This document shows positions 23,020 through 33,745 of a stretch of 64,000 nt of DNA, in pieces. How positions within the stretch are numbered: position 1 is the first letter of the stretch; each line of letters opens with the position of its first letter. The position numbers were made by a program, and so were the translations under genes. Origin of the DNA: Lasioglossum baleicum (lineage: Eukaryota > Arthropoda > Insecta > Hymenoptera > Halictidae); assembly GCF_051020765.1 (NCBI RefSeq), contig NC_134934.1, positions 5,780,001 to 5,844,000 of the forward strand, written 5' to 3'. The notes under the pieces are model-generated. The model searched no databases and was not told where the DNA came from. It saw only the letters and a program-made list of their open reading frames with translations.

Positions 23020-23470
23020 TGCCATACCCGGGAATAAAAATATTACTTGCGCGATATTAAGTCTCCGCACATGTGCACAGGTCTCTGCATGCATGCTTGC
23101 TTGCTTTATCGCAATGACGACGACCAACCCCCTGGAGGGTGACTCTATACCACGACTCTTTCGTTTGGACGACGACTGTAAATAAAATTGCCGCAGGAAA
23201 GGGGATGAATGGCCGGAACTACCAGCAGCAAACACCACTATTGGGAACTATTCGTTCTGCATGTATCTACGACGCCACGTTCGAGAGCTAGCGGCTCGTG
23301 ATTTAGGGATGCTAAGTGCTTTCTGCCGTATGGGCTGCTCCGACTTGGCAGAGGCGACGGAGGTATTAATTATTACCGGTTTTTATCGACAGTGTGTGCC
23401 GTTCGGGGATTCTTCAGCGTACCCTAGGGTGGATCTCTTATGTTTCAACTATGACATTTTGAGCAGGCCG

Positions 23471-23723
23471 CACAGTGGGCCAGATCGACGCGCTAGCTGT
23501 TCGTGGGCTAAAAAATCAAAGTCCTCATATCGATTTTAAACGAATGTATAATGTTTCTTAAATATCCATTACATTCGAAAATGATAATATTAATTAAAGT
23601 TATTAAAAACTCTCGTTACAATAAGTAACGAGCTATTTAACGACCTATTTAATGTTGTCTTTATGTTTTGAAATAATGGTGAAAAAGGCGTGAACAGCTA
23701 GCGCGGCGATCCGGCCCACTGTG
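23471..23723. mobile_element. Transib-like MITE with CACAGTG termini
   Basis: Inverted termini of about 37 bp: CACAGTGGGCCAGATCGACG... on the left (23471-23507) and CACAGTGGGCCGGATCGCCG... on the minus strand of the right end (23687-23723), followed in both by CGCTAGCTGTTC. Flanks are GGCCG (23466-23470) and CGCCG (23724-23728), a 4/5 match. Established knowledge: Transib elements have CAC(A/T)(A/G)TG-type termini and GC-rich 5-bp target duplications of the CGNCG type. The 253-bp length excludes a transposase. An AAAAAATCA string, like the Transib nonamer, follows the left heptamer but with about 32 rather than 23 intervening bases. A hAT origin is less likely because no 8-bp duplication is seen. 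Confidence 0.55.
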
Positions 23724-23921
23724 CGCCGCTCCCTAAAATTGTCCCATTTCATGAAAAAAGATACATCCAAAATTTTAGATCAATCGGACGTCGGAAAGAC
23801 GTGGCACGTCGAATGAAATGGAAATAACTGCACGGTAATGTGAAGAACAAACTGAAAATTCAAGTTAAATATTTTATACCTCCAAAACACTGAACCTACC
23901 ACGGCCAAACGACCGGCTATA

Positions 23922-24266
23922 TACAGGGTGTCCCAAAATTCGTGAAAATCCCGAAAGGGGGTGGTTCCTGAGACCATTCTAAGAGACATTTTCCTTTGCA
24001 CCAAAGTCAACTGCGGCTTTGTTTAGGAGTTATTAACGAAAAACACGGACCAATCAGAGCGCGCCCTGGGCCGCCGCGCCGTCACGATGCGATGTCACGG
24101 CGTACCGCGACACTCGCTTGCCGGCGCGGCTTGGCGCGCTCTGATTGGTCCGTGTTTTTCGTTAATAACTCCTAAACAAAGCCGCGGATAACATTTTTGC
24201 AAAGGAAAATGTCGCTTGAAATGGTCTCAGGAACCACCCCCTTTCGGGATTTTCACGAATTTTGGG
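23922..24266. mobile_element. 345-bp near-perfect palindromic MITE, TACAGGGTGTC family
   Basis: It begins TACAGGGTGTCCCAAAATTC and ends with the exact complement. Arms of about 140 bp stay nearly identical through AAAGGGGGTGGTTCCTGAGA, TTTAGGAGTTATTAACGAAA, and CACGGACCAATCAGAGCGCG. The centre (24066-24132) is a GC-rich unpaired spacer. Sequence at the edges is TA on both sides, consistent with a TA target site. No coding capacity. The degenerate copy at 1601-2173 is the same family. The few arm mismatches suggest a recent insertion or gene conversion between arms. Confidence 0.85.
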
Positions 24267-24274
24267 ACACCCTG

Positions 24275-24475
24275 TATTTCCAAATTATCACAGAGGAATC
24301 AAGCTTTAATTACGCTCATGTATGAAATAAATCCCTAAAACTTTCATACAATATAATCACAGAGTAATCCAACATTGAATGCAATCACGTATGAAATAAA
24401 CCCCTAACACTTCCACCTCATCAAAGAGCAATCAAACATGAAATGCATTCATGAACTAAATAAAGTTTTCACATA
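24275..24475 (+). repeat. Tandem repeat of about 64-69 bp, three units
   Basis: TCACAGAGGAATC (24288), TCACAGAGTAATC (24357) and TCAAAGAGCAATC (24421) each precede a TATGAAATAAA(T/C)CCCTAA-like or AACTAAATAAAG block. Diverged and non-coding, directly beside the palindromic MITE. Confidence 0.7.
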
Positions 24476-25031
24476 ATCGTTGCGAAATGAAATATGCTGC
24501 AGCACCCAGTTGGACGATGTGCCATGAAAGGAGCGCGGGAGCGTCCGAAGAATTCGCTGTTGCGAATTTTTCGAATCAATTTCGCGGATCCCGGTCGTTC
24601 AACGAATTCCAGTGTCCGCGCGGCGAGCGTAATCGGCGCGTATAATTACGGCGCAGTATAAAAACGCGTCTGGGTAGCTCTGCGTTGGAATCGGTGGACG
24701 TCGCGCCCGTTTTCCCGGGTTTTTTGCCAGTGTTCCATGCGGTTTGCGCGGCGACGGTGATCGTGTGTGCACGCGCAGAAGGAAAACCATGGAAGAGGTC
24801 GGGGCGGTTGCGGTCTCATTAACGATCGCTATAGTCCTGTAAAAAACCGAGGTCGTTCCGGACGACGAAATGGCTTCGTTTCGACGGATTTAATCGACGA
24901 TCGACGAGCAGATCGAGTCGATTCGTCGCCGTAACAAGGACCTGTTCAGGAATAAAATAATCCAGAATGGATTATACAGAATGATTTTTGGCGGCGATGG
25001 ATGTTGCGTGAGATGATGTAGTCTCTCTGCT
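24476..25031. other. Short spacer with a TATA-like promoter candidate
   Basis: GC-rich 24520-24900. TATAAAA at 24657-24663 is followed at 24789 by an ATG in good context (AACCATGG) that opens only 17 codons, ending at 24842. There is no donor or downstream exon to turn this into a gene, so I keep it as a spacer. Confidence 0.3.
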
Positions 25032-25425
25032 ATTTTTAACCGACTTCGAAAAAGGAGGAGGTTACTCAATTCGATCTGTATGTGCCTATTTTCGCTTTTT
25101 TTTCTATGTATGTTCACCGATTACGTCGAGATGGATGGACCAATCGGAACGAAACCTTTTGCATCTTGTAGAGTATGTTCTCGGGATGGTCCCGCGTGCA
25201 GAAAAAATTTTACATTTCTTTATTAATTACGATTTTATTTGCGAAAATGTAGGGTGGTGATACCGTCGTGAACTCCGCTGAATGTTAGACATTAGGAACA
25301 GTAACGACGCGACGTCGTTACCGTTATCGATTGCCGCTTTCAGATATTTATAAATTACGATTTGGAATGTGACGGCTGACAGAGATAAAAAAGTGTGAAA
25401 TAAAAAAAACTTTAAAAAAAAAATT

Positions 25426-25721
25426 AAACCGACTTCGAAAAAACGCACTAAAAAGAATGAGATAATTTCCATTTAATTTATGTGAATACACACGAACTTA
25501 AATACAATACAATCTTTTCGGAGGCGGCGCAAATATGTTATTTAAATATAAATATATTAGCATTTAGAAGAATTGAAGGATTTTCGTAATTTCCAGTGTC
25601 GAAAATTTTCAATTTTGCGCCGCCTCCGAAAAGATTGTATTGTATTTAAGTTTGTGTGTATTCACATAAATTAAATGGAAATTATTTCATTCTTTTTAGT
25701 GCGTTTTTTCGAAGTCGGTTG
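25426..25721. repeat. Hairpin repeat A (AACCGACTTCGAAAAAACGC family)
   Basis: Starts AACCGACTTCGAAAAAACGC and ends with the complement (GCGTTTTTTCGAAGTCGGTT). The arms contain ACTAAAAAG.ATGA.ATAATTT, TGTGAATACACACGAACTT and CAATCTTTTCGGAGGCGGCG. The centre is about 80 bp of AT-rich DNA. Its outer 16 bp equal the outer 16 bp of the composite it sits in. Confidence 0.8.
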
Positions 25722-26169
25722 AACTTTTTTTTTTAAAAAGTTTTTTTTTAAATTGCAGTTACTTATTTTTGTCACCGCATAAAATCCGGAGTCTAGTCAT
25801 TATGCACGAAGCGTTCTAATTCTACTTTGTTTTTCGCTCCGCGGGTAATTCATCTAATTATCTGGAGAGCGGGCGATACTACTGTGAGGTATAAATTATC
25901 TACTGGGTGTTATCTATGTTAAGTAGAAATTATCTAGTTTATAGGCGTTGCCTATAATTTACGCGGCGGAACTTTAGTCGAACCAGTTAAATCGCGTTTC
26001 TCGTAATATGTCGGTTCCCAGCTCGAGTCCCGTGGGGACGGCCTCAAACACATTCAGCATCAAATAACACGTTGTTACGGACCAGCATCTTGTAGCGCAC
26101 AGGAGAACCCGAAAATACATGGTCGGGATCCCGAAATATTTGGTTGCCGAATTGTATTTGCAACTTCTT

Positions 26170-26340
26170 ACAAACGCAGTGCATAATCTTGAAATTATGA
26201 AGGTGATTTAGTCCGGAACGCTTAATTTCAATGCTGTGCATAATCTTGAAATTATGGAGGTGATTTTGTCCGGAATACTTAATTTCAATGCTGTTTGTAA
26301 TCTCGAAATTGTACAGACGATTTCGTACAAAATTATTTGG
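26170..26340 (-). repeat. 57-bp tandem repeat, about 2.8 units
   Basis: GCATAATCTTGAAATTATG recurs at 26181 and 26238 and, diverged, near 26295, an exact 57-bp step. As 57 is divisible by three, the minus-strand frame at 26044-26349 repeats a 19-residue phrase (HNFKIMHSIEIKRSGLNHL and variants). That frame starts at TTG, not ATG, and has no known domain, so I do not call a gene. Confidence 0.75.
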
Positions 26341-26488
26341 CAAACTCAAGTGCAGAGGTGAAAAAGAGTTGCGCGTGAAAGCCTTTAGACCTTACTGTTG
26401 TTCTATCTTCAATTTATTAAAGCTTTACTGCCTGTAAAGGTGGAAAGAACAAGTTTATTTAAGAAAAAAAAACTTTAAAAAAAAAAAT

Positions 26489-26788
26489 TAAACCGACTTC
26501 GAAAAAACGCACTAAAAAGTATAAAATAATTTCCATTTAATATATGTGAATACACACGAACTTAAATACAATACAATCTTTTCGAAGGCGGCGCAAAATT
26601 GAAAATTTTCGACACTGGAAATTACGAAAATCCTTAAATTGTTCTAAATACTAATATATTTATATTTAAATAATAATATATTTGCGCCGCCTCCGAAAAG
26701 ATTGTGTTGTATTTAAGTTCGTGTGTATTCACATATATTAAATGGAAATTATTTTATACTTTTTAGTGCGTTTTTTCGAAGTCGGTTT
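26489..26788. repeat. Hairpin repeat B
   Basis: Same family and layout as the repeat at 25426-25721, with TATAAAATAATTT in the arm and an ATATTTATATTTAAATAATA centre. Its right arm is followed immediately by the composite's right outer arm. Confidence 0.8.
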
Positions 26789-27710
26789 AATTTTTTTTTT
26801 TAATTTTTTTTTTATTTCACACTTTTTTTTATCTCTGTTATTATCTCTGTCAGCCGTCACATTCCAAATCGTGATTTATAAATATCTGAAAGCGGCAATC
26901 GATAGCGGTAACAACGTCGCGTCGTTACTGTTCCTAATGTCTAACATTCAGCGGAGTTCACTACGGTATCACCACCCTACATTTTCGCAAATAAAATCGT
27001 AATTAATAAAGAAATGTAAAATTTTTTTGCACGGGACCATCCCGGGAACATACTCTACAAGATGCAAAAGGTTTCGTTCCGATTGGTCCATCCATCTCGA
27101 CGTAATCGGTGAACATACATAGAAAAAGAAAAAAGCGAAAAAAAAGGCACATACAGATCGAATTGAGTAACCTCCTCCTTTTTCGAAGTCGGTTAAAAAT
27201 GCCAAGCGGATGAGGGTTGAAGGTCTCAGGGACGAAATCCTTTCGTGCCCCAGCCCTGCCGCCAACTTCTTACGGTTCCTCGGCTGCGCTTGCAATTGCA
27301 AGCCGCTAGTTGATCGAGTCCGTTGCAACTCGCAGTGGGATAGAGCAACATCTTATTAAGTCCCTTGGCTGGCTAGCCTCGGTGATGCGCCAGCAGATAG
27401 ATGGACGCTCGGAGGCAGGGTTCGTAATATTTGGACGGATGCTGCGACCGGCTCGGTCCAATTCCAATCTTCCTGGATCTTCGCCGTTGCTGTTGGTATC
27501 GCTGCGGCCCGGCCAGGTCCGCAGTTAATTAGAGAAGACGAATAACCCCACGGGCCGAACGGAGGCGTTCGTTTCGGCTCGATATGGACCCAATCTCGCT
27601 CTCGGCACGGATAACCAGAGGAGCTGGCGAACTCCATGGTTTCCACCCTCGTCGCCGATTCCGAACGCTCGGAAACTCGAGAAACATCAGGAAGGGAGAG
27701 TGTATGTATT

Positions 27711-27735
27711 TGTGTGTGTGAGAGAGAGAGAGAGA
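27711..27735 (+). repeat. Compound (GT)n(GA)n microsatellite
   Basis: GTGTGTGTGA followed by about eight GA units. Confidence 0.85.
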
Positions 27736-30239
27736 CGAGAGAGCGAAGGAAAATGTGTGTGCGAGTCTGCACAGCCGGCTGGAAATCCGGCGTTATTTCG
27801 TGGCCGGAGTAATTACATTGCGCCAAATTGTTGCTGGCAGTTGTTTGACTGCGCGGTTTCCTCGGGGACCTATATCTTAATTGCGCGATAATATAGCGAG
27901 AGCGGCGTGCACGGACGCCCCGGAGCTGCTCGTACTCGCCACGATTTGAAGTTAATTACGCGGCTGGACGTGTTTGCTAATGATCGTGACACGCGCGGCC
28001 CTTACCCGCCGTCAGCAATCGAGGACTCTTCCTTCGTAATGACGTGCCACGAATTCCCTGGACAACGCTCCGTGAAACTTGCGAAACCTGGGTATCTCTG
28101 TGCGCGTGCGACGAGCATCGTGAACACACGGAATTCTGATTCGATGCTCGGTGATCTTGATGAGCGCGTTCGTTAGCCCTTCTGATGATCAATGCTTTCG
28201 ATTTGATAGGCAATGTGTTCATTGTATTACGCTGCTGAATACTTTTATATGTATAAGCGGGAACATGTTGCAAAGGCAATGTCCGAAGGATTAAAACCGA
28301 AAAACTGAAATGGTTCTACCAGCCAAAGATCAGCAAAGCAAGACATACCGTCTTTACTTAGACCTCTAATTCAGTTTCTACGAACATCCAGCAAAGTAAC
28401 GCAATTAAGAGTCTGCCGTGTCTCGACGATGTTCTTTCTTGTAATCAAATTGTCTGATGTCCGGCATATTTCATCTACAATTGAATCCTGATCTAACTTC
28501 TTCAAAATCGAAGTCGACTTTGAACACCAATCTAATTTCCTCGAAATTGAAAATCCGCAAATGGCATACCGTTCCTTGAGACTGTGCGCTGTTACGCTAG
28601 ACTCCACCGAAAAGTTCCATGAAAATTCACCGAGGTACATACTTCGAAGTGCATGGTTTAGGAGTACAAAATCGAAAGTTCTAAATCATTATGAATGCTT
28701 AGTCTTCCACATCCCGGTTTCCTCTCGAAACCGTTCGTCTACCGGAAGTATATTTTCGAGGGCCGTAATCGATCACCTCGGCCAGCTGATCGGGAACGGT
28801 AGGTGCACGGCCACCTTTCTGTTAATTGATAGAGCGCTTCGTCCCGACATGGATCAATCTTAACAGATAACCTATGACCGTTCTGCGAGCAATTGTAGGC
28901 TCGGAGTAAACCGTCGTCAATCACGAAACCTAATACTCTCGCGCGGACATTGACATGTAATTTCACATCGACGTGGCCACCGGTCCTGCTATGGGTACCC
29001 TCTATTGCCTTCGAGGCTCGCCAGTGAGCCCCGTGGCCACACCGATACTCTGAATCACACGCCGTGTGTCACCTACGAAATGGAGCCGGCCATCTAGACT
29101 CCGGTGACTCAGGCCTTCTTAATTGTCTCGCACGATGCCACGTCGTATTTATTAGCCGGGATCGATAACAGATACTGATTGCCCCGGACCGAGTTACGAC
29201 CTACCTCCGGCTGCGATAATTTATGGCTCTTTATCGCGTAACGAGCACCTTCCACGTCCTCACCGGTACTTTTTCTGGGTGTTACTGCGTAGAGGACGTA
29301 TGAAGGTCGACTCGAAGTAACATGTTTTCCATCGTAGTTGACCTTCCACTGCGTGTATCTTAAAATGCGTGTATCTTAAAATTAATATTAATATTATTGA
29401 TTATAGATAAACGAAGAAAATGCATATGTACTTTTTCATTAGTATGTGTCGAAATGTTGTCACGAATGTTGGTTTCTTTTCACCGCGCCGCTATCATCGA
29501 TGCTCGCAGCTCCGCTATAAATCCACCCTTAAAATGCCCTATTAGATAGTACGTAGAAAAATACGGAGTTGGCCTTCACATGTCCTCTACGGAGAAACTG
29601 TTAACATGAGATTAGGCCACCCTCGAAACCAAGCAAGTCTTATCCAACACATTTATGTCTATCACCAATAGCAATCGAGTTATTCAGGCGGTTTTAAGTG
29701 CCTCGCCCTGTGTAGTGCCAGGCGCGAACTTCATTATCAAGTAATTAATAACAATTATTAATAACTTCAAATAAGACTAGTGCCAAACACTCGAAATTCA
29801 CGCGGCAGTCAACGCGTCGGTGAAACATTTTACCGACGAAGCCAGGCAGCGAATCAAACGGTGGTAGAGAACAGTGTTAAAGAGACCACGAAGAGGATCG
29901 TAAAATCTCGCATAAAATAATAATTCTGAAAAGACTACACCATAAAGCTCATCTTGAACTGAAGAGTAGCGACGCCGTCCCGCAGTAATTCACCAGGTGG
30001 TCTTTTTAAAAAATAAAAATAAAAACTAGGATATAAGGTATCCGGCGGCTAGCAAGAGTCGCTAATCCGAGGGGATTGTGTTTTCATCGCAGTTAATCGC
30101 CTAACTTGACACGCGTTTGGCCAAGAAAGGGGATAATCTGACAAGAAGGATAATCTCTAACTCGTTAGCCGGCACATGCTCCGTCCACGGTGTCACGATC
30201 TGGGTTCTTTGCCTGGGCGGGAAGGTGTCAGCGTCGCGA

Positions 30240-30302
30240 AAGTGGATTTCAGCTCTCTCCCTCTCTCTATCTCTCTCTCTCTCCCTTACACATACACACA
30301 CA
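30240..30302 (+). repeat. Compound (CT)n/(CA)n microsatellite
   Basis: Interrupted CTCTCTCC/CTCTCTAT/CTCTCTCTCTCC blocks ending in ACACATACACACACA. It accounts for the Ser/Leu-rich and Thr/His-rich chance frames that overlap here. Confidence 0.8.
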
Positions 30303-31105
30303 TCTGTCTGAAACTGTTCGCCGATTCGACCGAGAAGGAAGAGAGACAATCAAAGTAGAGAAGGTGAGAAAGTCGGTGGCACACACAGGGTTCCTCTCGG
30401 TTTTCTTCGCGCGGCGGGACGAACGAGAAGCTTGTGAATTGGCGCTGATTGGGTATACGACTAACATCCGGCCGCATTTCGCGTCCCACGATCGAGAATA
30501 AGCTTCTCTCTCGACAACGGGAGGCACATGTTCACGCCGCGGACACCGTGCCCGCGACAGGAGACCTCTAAGACCATTCAGATCTTTGCTACCCTAAGCA
30601 CAGACCTGTACGGGGTCCTTACACCCACACCAGTGACGCCCAGATGTTTGCATTCCGACGCGGACACGCCTCGGACTGTAATTGGCTGAATGTATTCGAC
30701 TCCGGTCACGAACACCGTGTCCCTTTATTATCGGCCAATCATAAATCGGCACCACTAGAACTATGTCTTGCGTGCGACTCGCGATCTTGACATTCGCAGC
30801 GACGCCGAAGAGAGAATTTCTTTTTCTCTTGGCAAACAATGATGATCGTGAGGGCTGATTTAGAATGATGGATTTTATCGTGGTTTTGTTAAGCTGTATG
30901 AATTTTTTCAGTTCGTTTTGCTCGCGTATGTTCAAGCAGCGAATGGAATTACAAATGTTTATAAACGAACCATGTATTTACAAAACATACTACGTGTAAC
31001 ACAAACGATGTTCAATCAACAACTGATGAACACTTGTCCAAACAAAACGCTCCCTCATATGCACACTTATCTCTTTCTCATTCCACCACACATATCCGCA
31101 CAGTA

Positions 31106-31591
31106 TACAGAGTATTTCACCTAACTTGACCACGTTGAATATCTTTGTTGTTTTTAAAGATACGTCAAATGTCTGAAGGACAAAGTTGAATGGTAAAATG
31201 GGCCTCATACGATACCAAACAAATTTTTGGTTTTACGTAATTTCTTTTAGAGATATGAAGGTCACCTTCATTTTTTTAAATGGAATGATGCAGCTGGACA
31301 TTCGTTATAAAAAGTACTAACCTATGTATGCCGAAAAGTTAGTAGTTCAGGAGATATTTCAATTTAAATAACTCTAAAACAACATTACTGTCGTACTAAG
31401 ACGTTAGCGTTTACTTACTTGTGTAACGTCTTAGTTAGTACGACAGTAATGGTGTTTTAGAGTTATTTAAATTTTTTTGGTATCGTCTGAGCCCCATTTT
31501 ATCATTCAACTTTGTCCTTCAGACATTTGACGTATCTTTACAAACAACAAAGATATTCAAGGTGGTCAAGTTAGGTGAAATACCCCCTGTA
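31106..31591. mobile_element. 486-bp palindromic MITE with TACAG ends
   Basis: Outer arms 31106-31205 and about 31480-31591 are inverted copies (ATTTCACCTAACTTGACCAC, ATATCTTTGTTGTTT, ACGTCAAATGTCTGAAGGAC). A second inverted pair lies at about 31368-31406 and 31424-31470 (AATAACTCTAAAACA, ACTGTCGTACTAAGACGTTA). Between left outer and inner arm lies GAAGGTCACCTTCATTTTTT, also found in similar form at 42960. Ends are TACAGAGTATTTC and its GGGGGTATTTC-bearing counterpart next to CTGTATAC, so TA flanks are plausible. No coding capacity. Confidence 0.75.
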
Positions 31592-32235
31592 TACATTTTC
31601 TAAAAATAACCTTTTATAAAATTAAACAGGATTTTCCATATATGAAGAAAAATATCTTGAGACGTTCCCGAGCCACGCGACAGCGGCAAGAACTTATAAT
31701 GATCCGCGCTATCAATTTTTCGAGAAGAAATGATTAGAAAAAGTTGCCGGCAGTATAAAAGTTCGTTCGAGTATCCACGTTCGAGTTTTCCTGCAGCGTA
31801 GAAAAATGTAACGAACTTACCAGCAATACCATTTCTGCATTTTATGAAACCCCCTGTATTTCGCTTGGGCACGAAGTTGAACGAGATTCGGTATTGCAAA
31901 TAGTTCCCGGACAGGCGCGGAAAGTTCAGTTCTCGAAAGTCCGTGTTCGAACGGTGGAAGCTAATGCGGTGAACTTTCCGAGGCGAAGTCGAATATCGTT
32001 CGAGTTAACGAAATTATTGGAGCTGATATTTTGTAGGATCGCTAATTTCCTGCGAGACGATGCCACTTAAGCGCTCGGATATCTCGATTTCGACTATCGA
32101 ATGTACTTAACTCGCCTTTCAACCGTTGTCTGCGCCCGTCTCCGCTTCTAACAAACACAAAATTCTTAGAAACCCGTGGTATTACTGCCGGAAAAACTTA
32201 AGCAATTCGGCTGGTACTAACAAATTGTAAAAGTC
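31592..32235. other. Spacer with one orphan CCCCCTGTA end
   Basis: Non-coding. ACCCCCTGTA at 31849-31858 resembles the terminus of the neighbouring MITE family, with no matching partner found. Confidence 0.4.
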
Positions 32236-32805
32236 CCATAAAACCTTCTGCATTTTGTAGGGTATGTCTCCCGATTGGTCCCTTGAAAACAAATTTTGCA
32301 TTTTTTCATTCTTTGCGGTTTTTATTGCAAATAATCAATAAGACTCAAAAACCATCTTACGATGTTCTACAAATTCTGCTCGTTCCACTAAAAAGTGTGG
32401 AATAAAAAGATTTTATAAAAAAAATTAAACCGACTTCGAAAAAACGCACTAAAAAGTATGAAATAATTTCCATTGAATTTATGTGAATACACACGAACTT
32501 AAGTACAATACAATCTTTCCGGAGACGGCGCAAAATTGAAAATTTTACAAATGACAGATGTTGCTGATTATGATTTAATTGGAATATGATGGACTTGGAA
32601 ATCAGTAGGTGAGAAAAGAAGATACATTAATATGTGAGAGCATGTCAAAGAATTTAAGGATTTTCGTAATTTCCAATATCGAAAATTTTCAATTATCCGC
32701 CGCCTCCGAAAAGATTGTACTGCATTTAAGTTCGTGTGCATTCACATAAATTAAATGGAAATTATTTCATACTTTTTAGTGCGTTTTTTCGAAGTCGGTT
32801 TTTAA
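32236..32805 (+). mobile_element. Third, degraded copy of the arm-plus-hairpin unit
   Basis: 32236-32424 is a diverged relative of the composite's arm (AAACCTTCTGCATTTTGTAG, GGTATGTCTCCCGATTGGTC versus AAACCTTTTGCATCTTGTAG and so on). It is followed at 32425-32805 by a hairpin of the AACCGACTTCGAAAAAACGC family whose centre contains about 110 bp of unrelated AT-rich DNA. The order arm then hairpin is the same as in 25032-25721, showing that the two modules move or duplicate as one unit. The outer GGAGGAGGTTA end is missing. Confidence 0.65.
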
Positions 32806-33374
32806 TTTTCCTTTTTATTCATCCGCTGTTGCAATTAGGGAATTTTTGTTTGAAAGTTCGCAGTCTGTGTAATTGCGGCATTAGCAACGTGGCCGAGTTG
32901 TTTGCCGAATCCGGCTCGACCTGGAAATTAATCCTGTCGGTAGTAACCGGTATATAAATATCCCTACTGTTTGCCCGGGACAATATCGAAGACGTATTAG
33001 AAATATCGCGCGGCCGCGTGCACCGTCGCGCGATACATTATTCATCGTGCTTGTTCGCCGGCAGAAGTTTGATTATTCCGAACATCCGTCTTGTCTAGGT
33101 AATATCGAGTTGTGTAAACTTGGGGCATAAATGTCTGCGGAGAGGACTGAGCCATCCGAAAATTTTCAACTTTTCGAAGTTTCACGCGCCGTGCCGACCG
33201 AAGCGCGATGCGACGCGACGCGCGAACGCCCTCCACCGTGTGTATTCGCACACACGTATTCGCGATATAAAGCGACACGCGAACCCGAGCACGGCTGTTG
33301 CGGCCACGTCGTGTGAAATTAAACCTTCGTTTCCGGTCCACGGTTTCGCCAATGAAATCCGTGCCTGAAGTTTA
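32806..33374. other. Non-coding spacer
   Basis: GC-rich 32870-33350 with opposite-strand overlapping frames; no domain, RNA or repeat recognised. Confidence 0.45.
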
Positions 33375-33375
33375 T

Positions 33376-33745
33376 TACAAAACTACGGTTACTGCCAACC
33401 CCCTTCACTTGACGCCAGGAACGTCCAACATCTGGTACAGTTTATGTGTATTGCCTTACGATAATGTCAACATTTAACATGTAATTTTAACATGATTGAA
33501 TAAGCAATTATTTATTATAAATAAAATTGAGAGAGAGAGACTGAAGCTTTCACGATTACAACCTACCTCCTTCGCTTAACACCAGAAACGTCCAATATCG
33601 AGTACAAATTATGTGTATTGCCTTGTAATAATGTCAACATTGAATTGATTCAGAGCTCGTACAGTTTTTATTTTACCCCGACTGAATAAACAATTGTTTA
33701 TTATAAATAGAATCGGCAAAGGGACAGAAGCTTCCGCACACACCT
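33376..33745 (+). repeat. Two-unit tandem duplication, about 170-185 bp
   Basis: Units 33376-33555 and 33556-33745 share TTAC(T/A)(G/A)CC(A/T)ACC.CCTTC.CTT, CCAG(G/A)AACGTCCAA(C/T)AT, TTATGTGTATTGCCTT, AATAATGTCAACATT, GA(T/C)TGAATAA(G/A)CAATT and TTTATTATAAATA, in the same order. A GA run (33529-33539) sits at the junction. Non-coding. Confidence 0.75.

Larger units (their letters stand above)
22167..23465. other. 1.3-kb non-coding stretch with two short repeats
   Basis: GC-rich around 22500-22900. Holds a 12-bp CCGTTGGT-type tandem (22756-22806) and a 22-bp C-rich duplication (22976-23019). The overlapping frames at 22522-22924 on both strands have no domain. Confidence 0.45.
25032..27200. 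mobile_element. 2.17-kb composite inverted repeat
   Basis: Outer termini are ATTTTTAACCGACTTCGAAA on the left and its complement on the right (about 27181-27200). Left arm 25032-25423 and right arm about 26791-27200 match over about 390 bp, sharing GGAGGAGGTTACTCAATTCG, GTTCACCGATTACGTCGAG, CAATCGGAACGAAACCTTTT and CCGCTTTCAGATATTTATAA or the complements. Just inside each arm sits a hairpin of about 300 bp (25426-25721 and 26489-26788). A unique 0.75-kb middle carries a 57-bp tandem. Thus two arm-plus-hairpin units face each other head to head. The motif AACCGACTTCGAAAAA with GGAGGAGGTTA is, to my knowledge, widespread in insect repeats, but I cannot name the family. No transposase is visible. 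Confidence 0.75.
27201..31105. other. 3.9-kb non-coding stretch
   Basis: GC-rich 27200-28190 with many overlapping short frames, then mixed. Holds GA/GT and CT/CA microsatellites (27711-27735, 30240-30302) and a small palindrome-like AATTAATAACAATTATTAAT near 29740. No supported gene or element. Confidence 0.45.

Noticed and set aside
24657..24842. TATAAAA followed by a well-placed ATG
   Set aside because: The frame stops after 17 codons and no donor precedes the stop, so it is not called as a gene.
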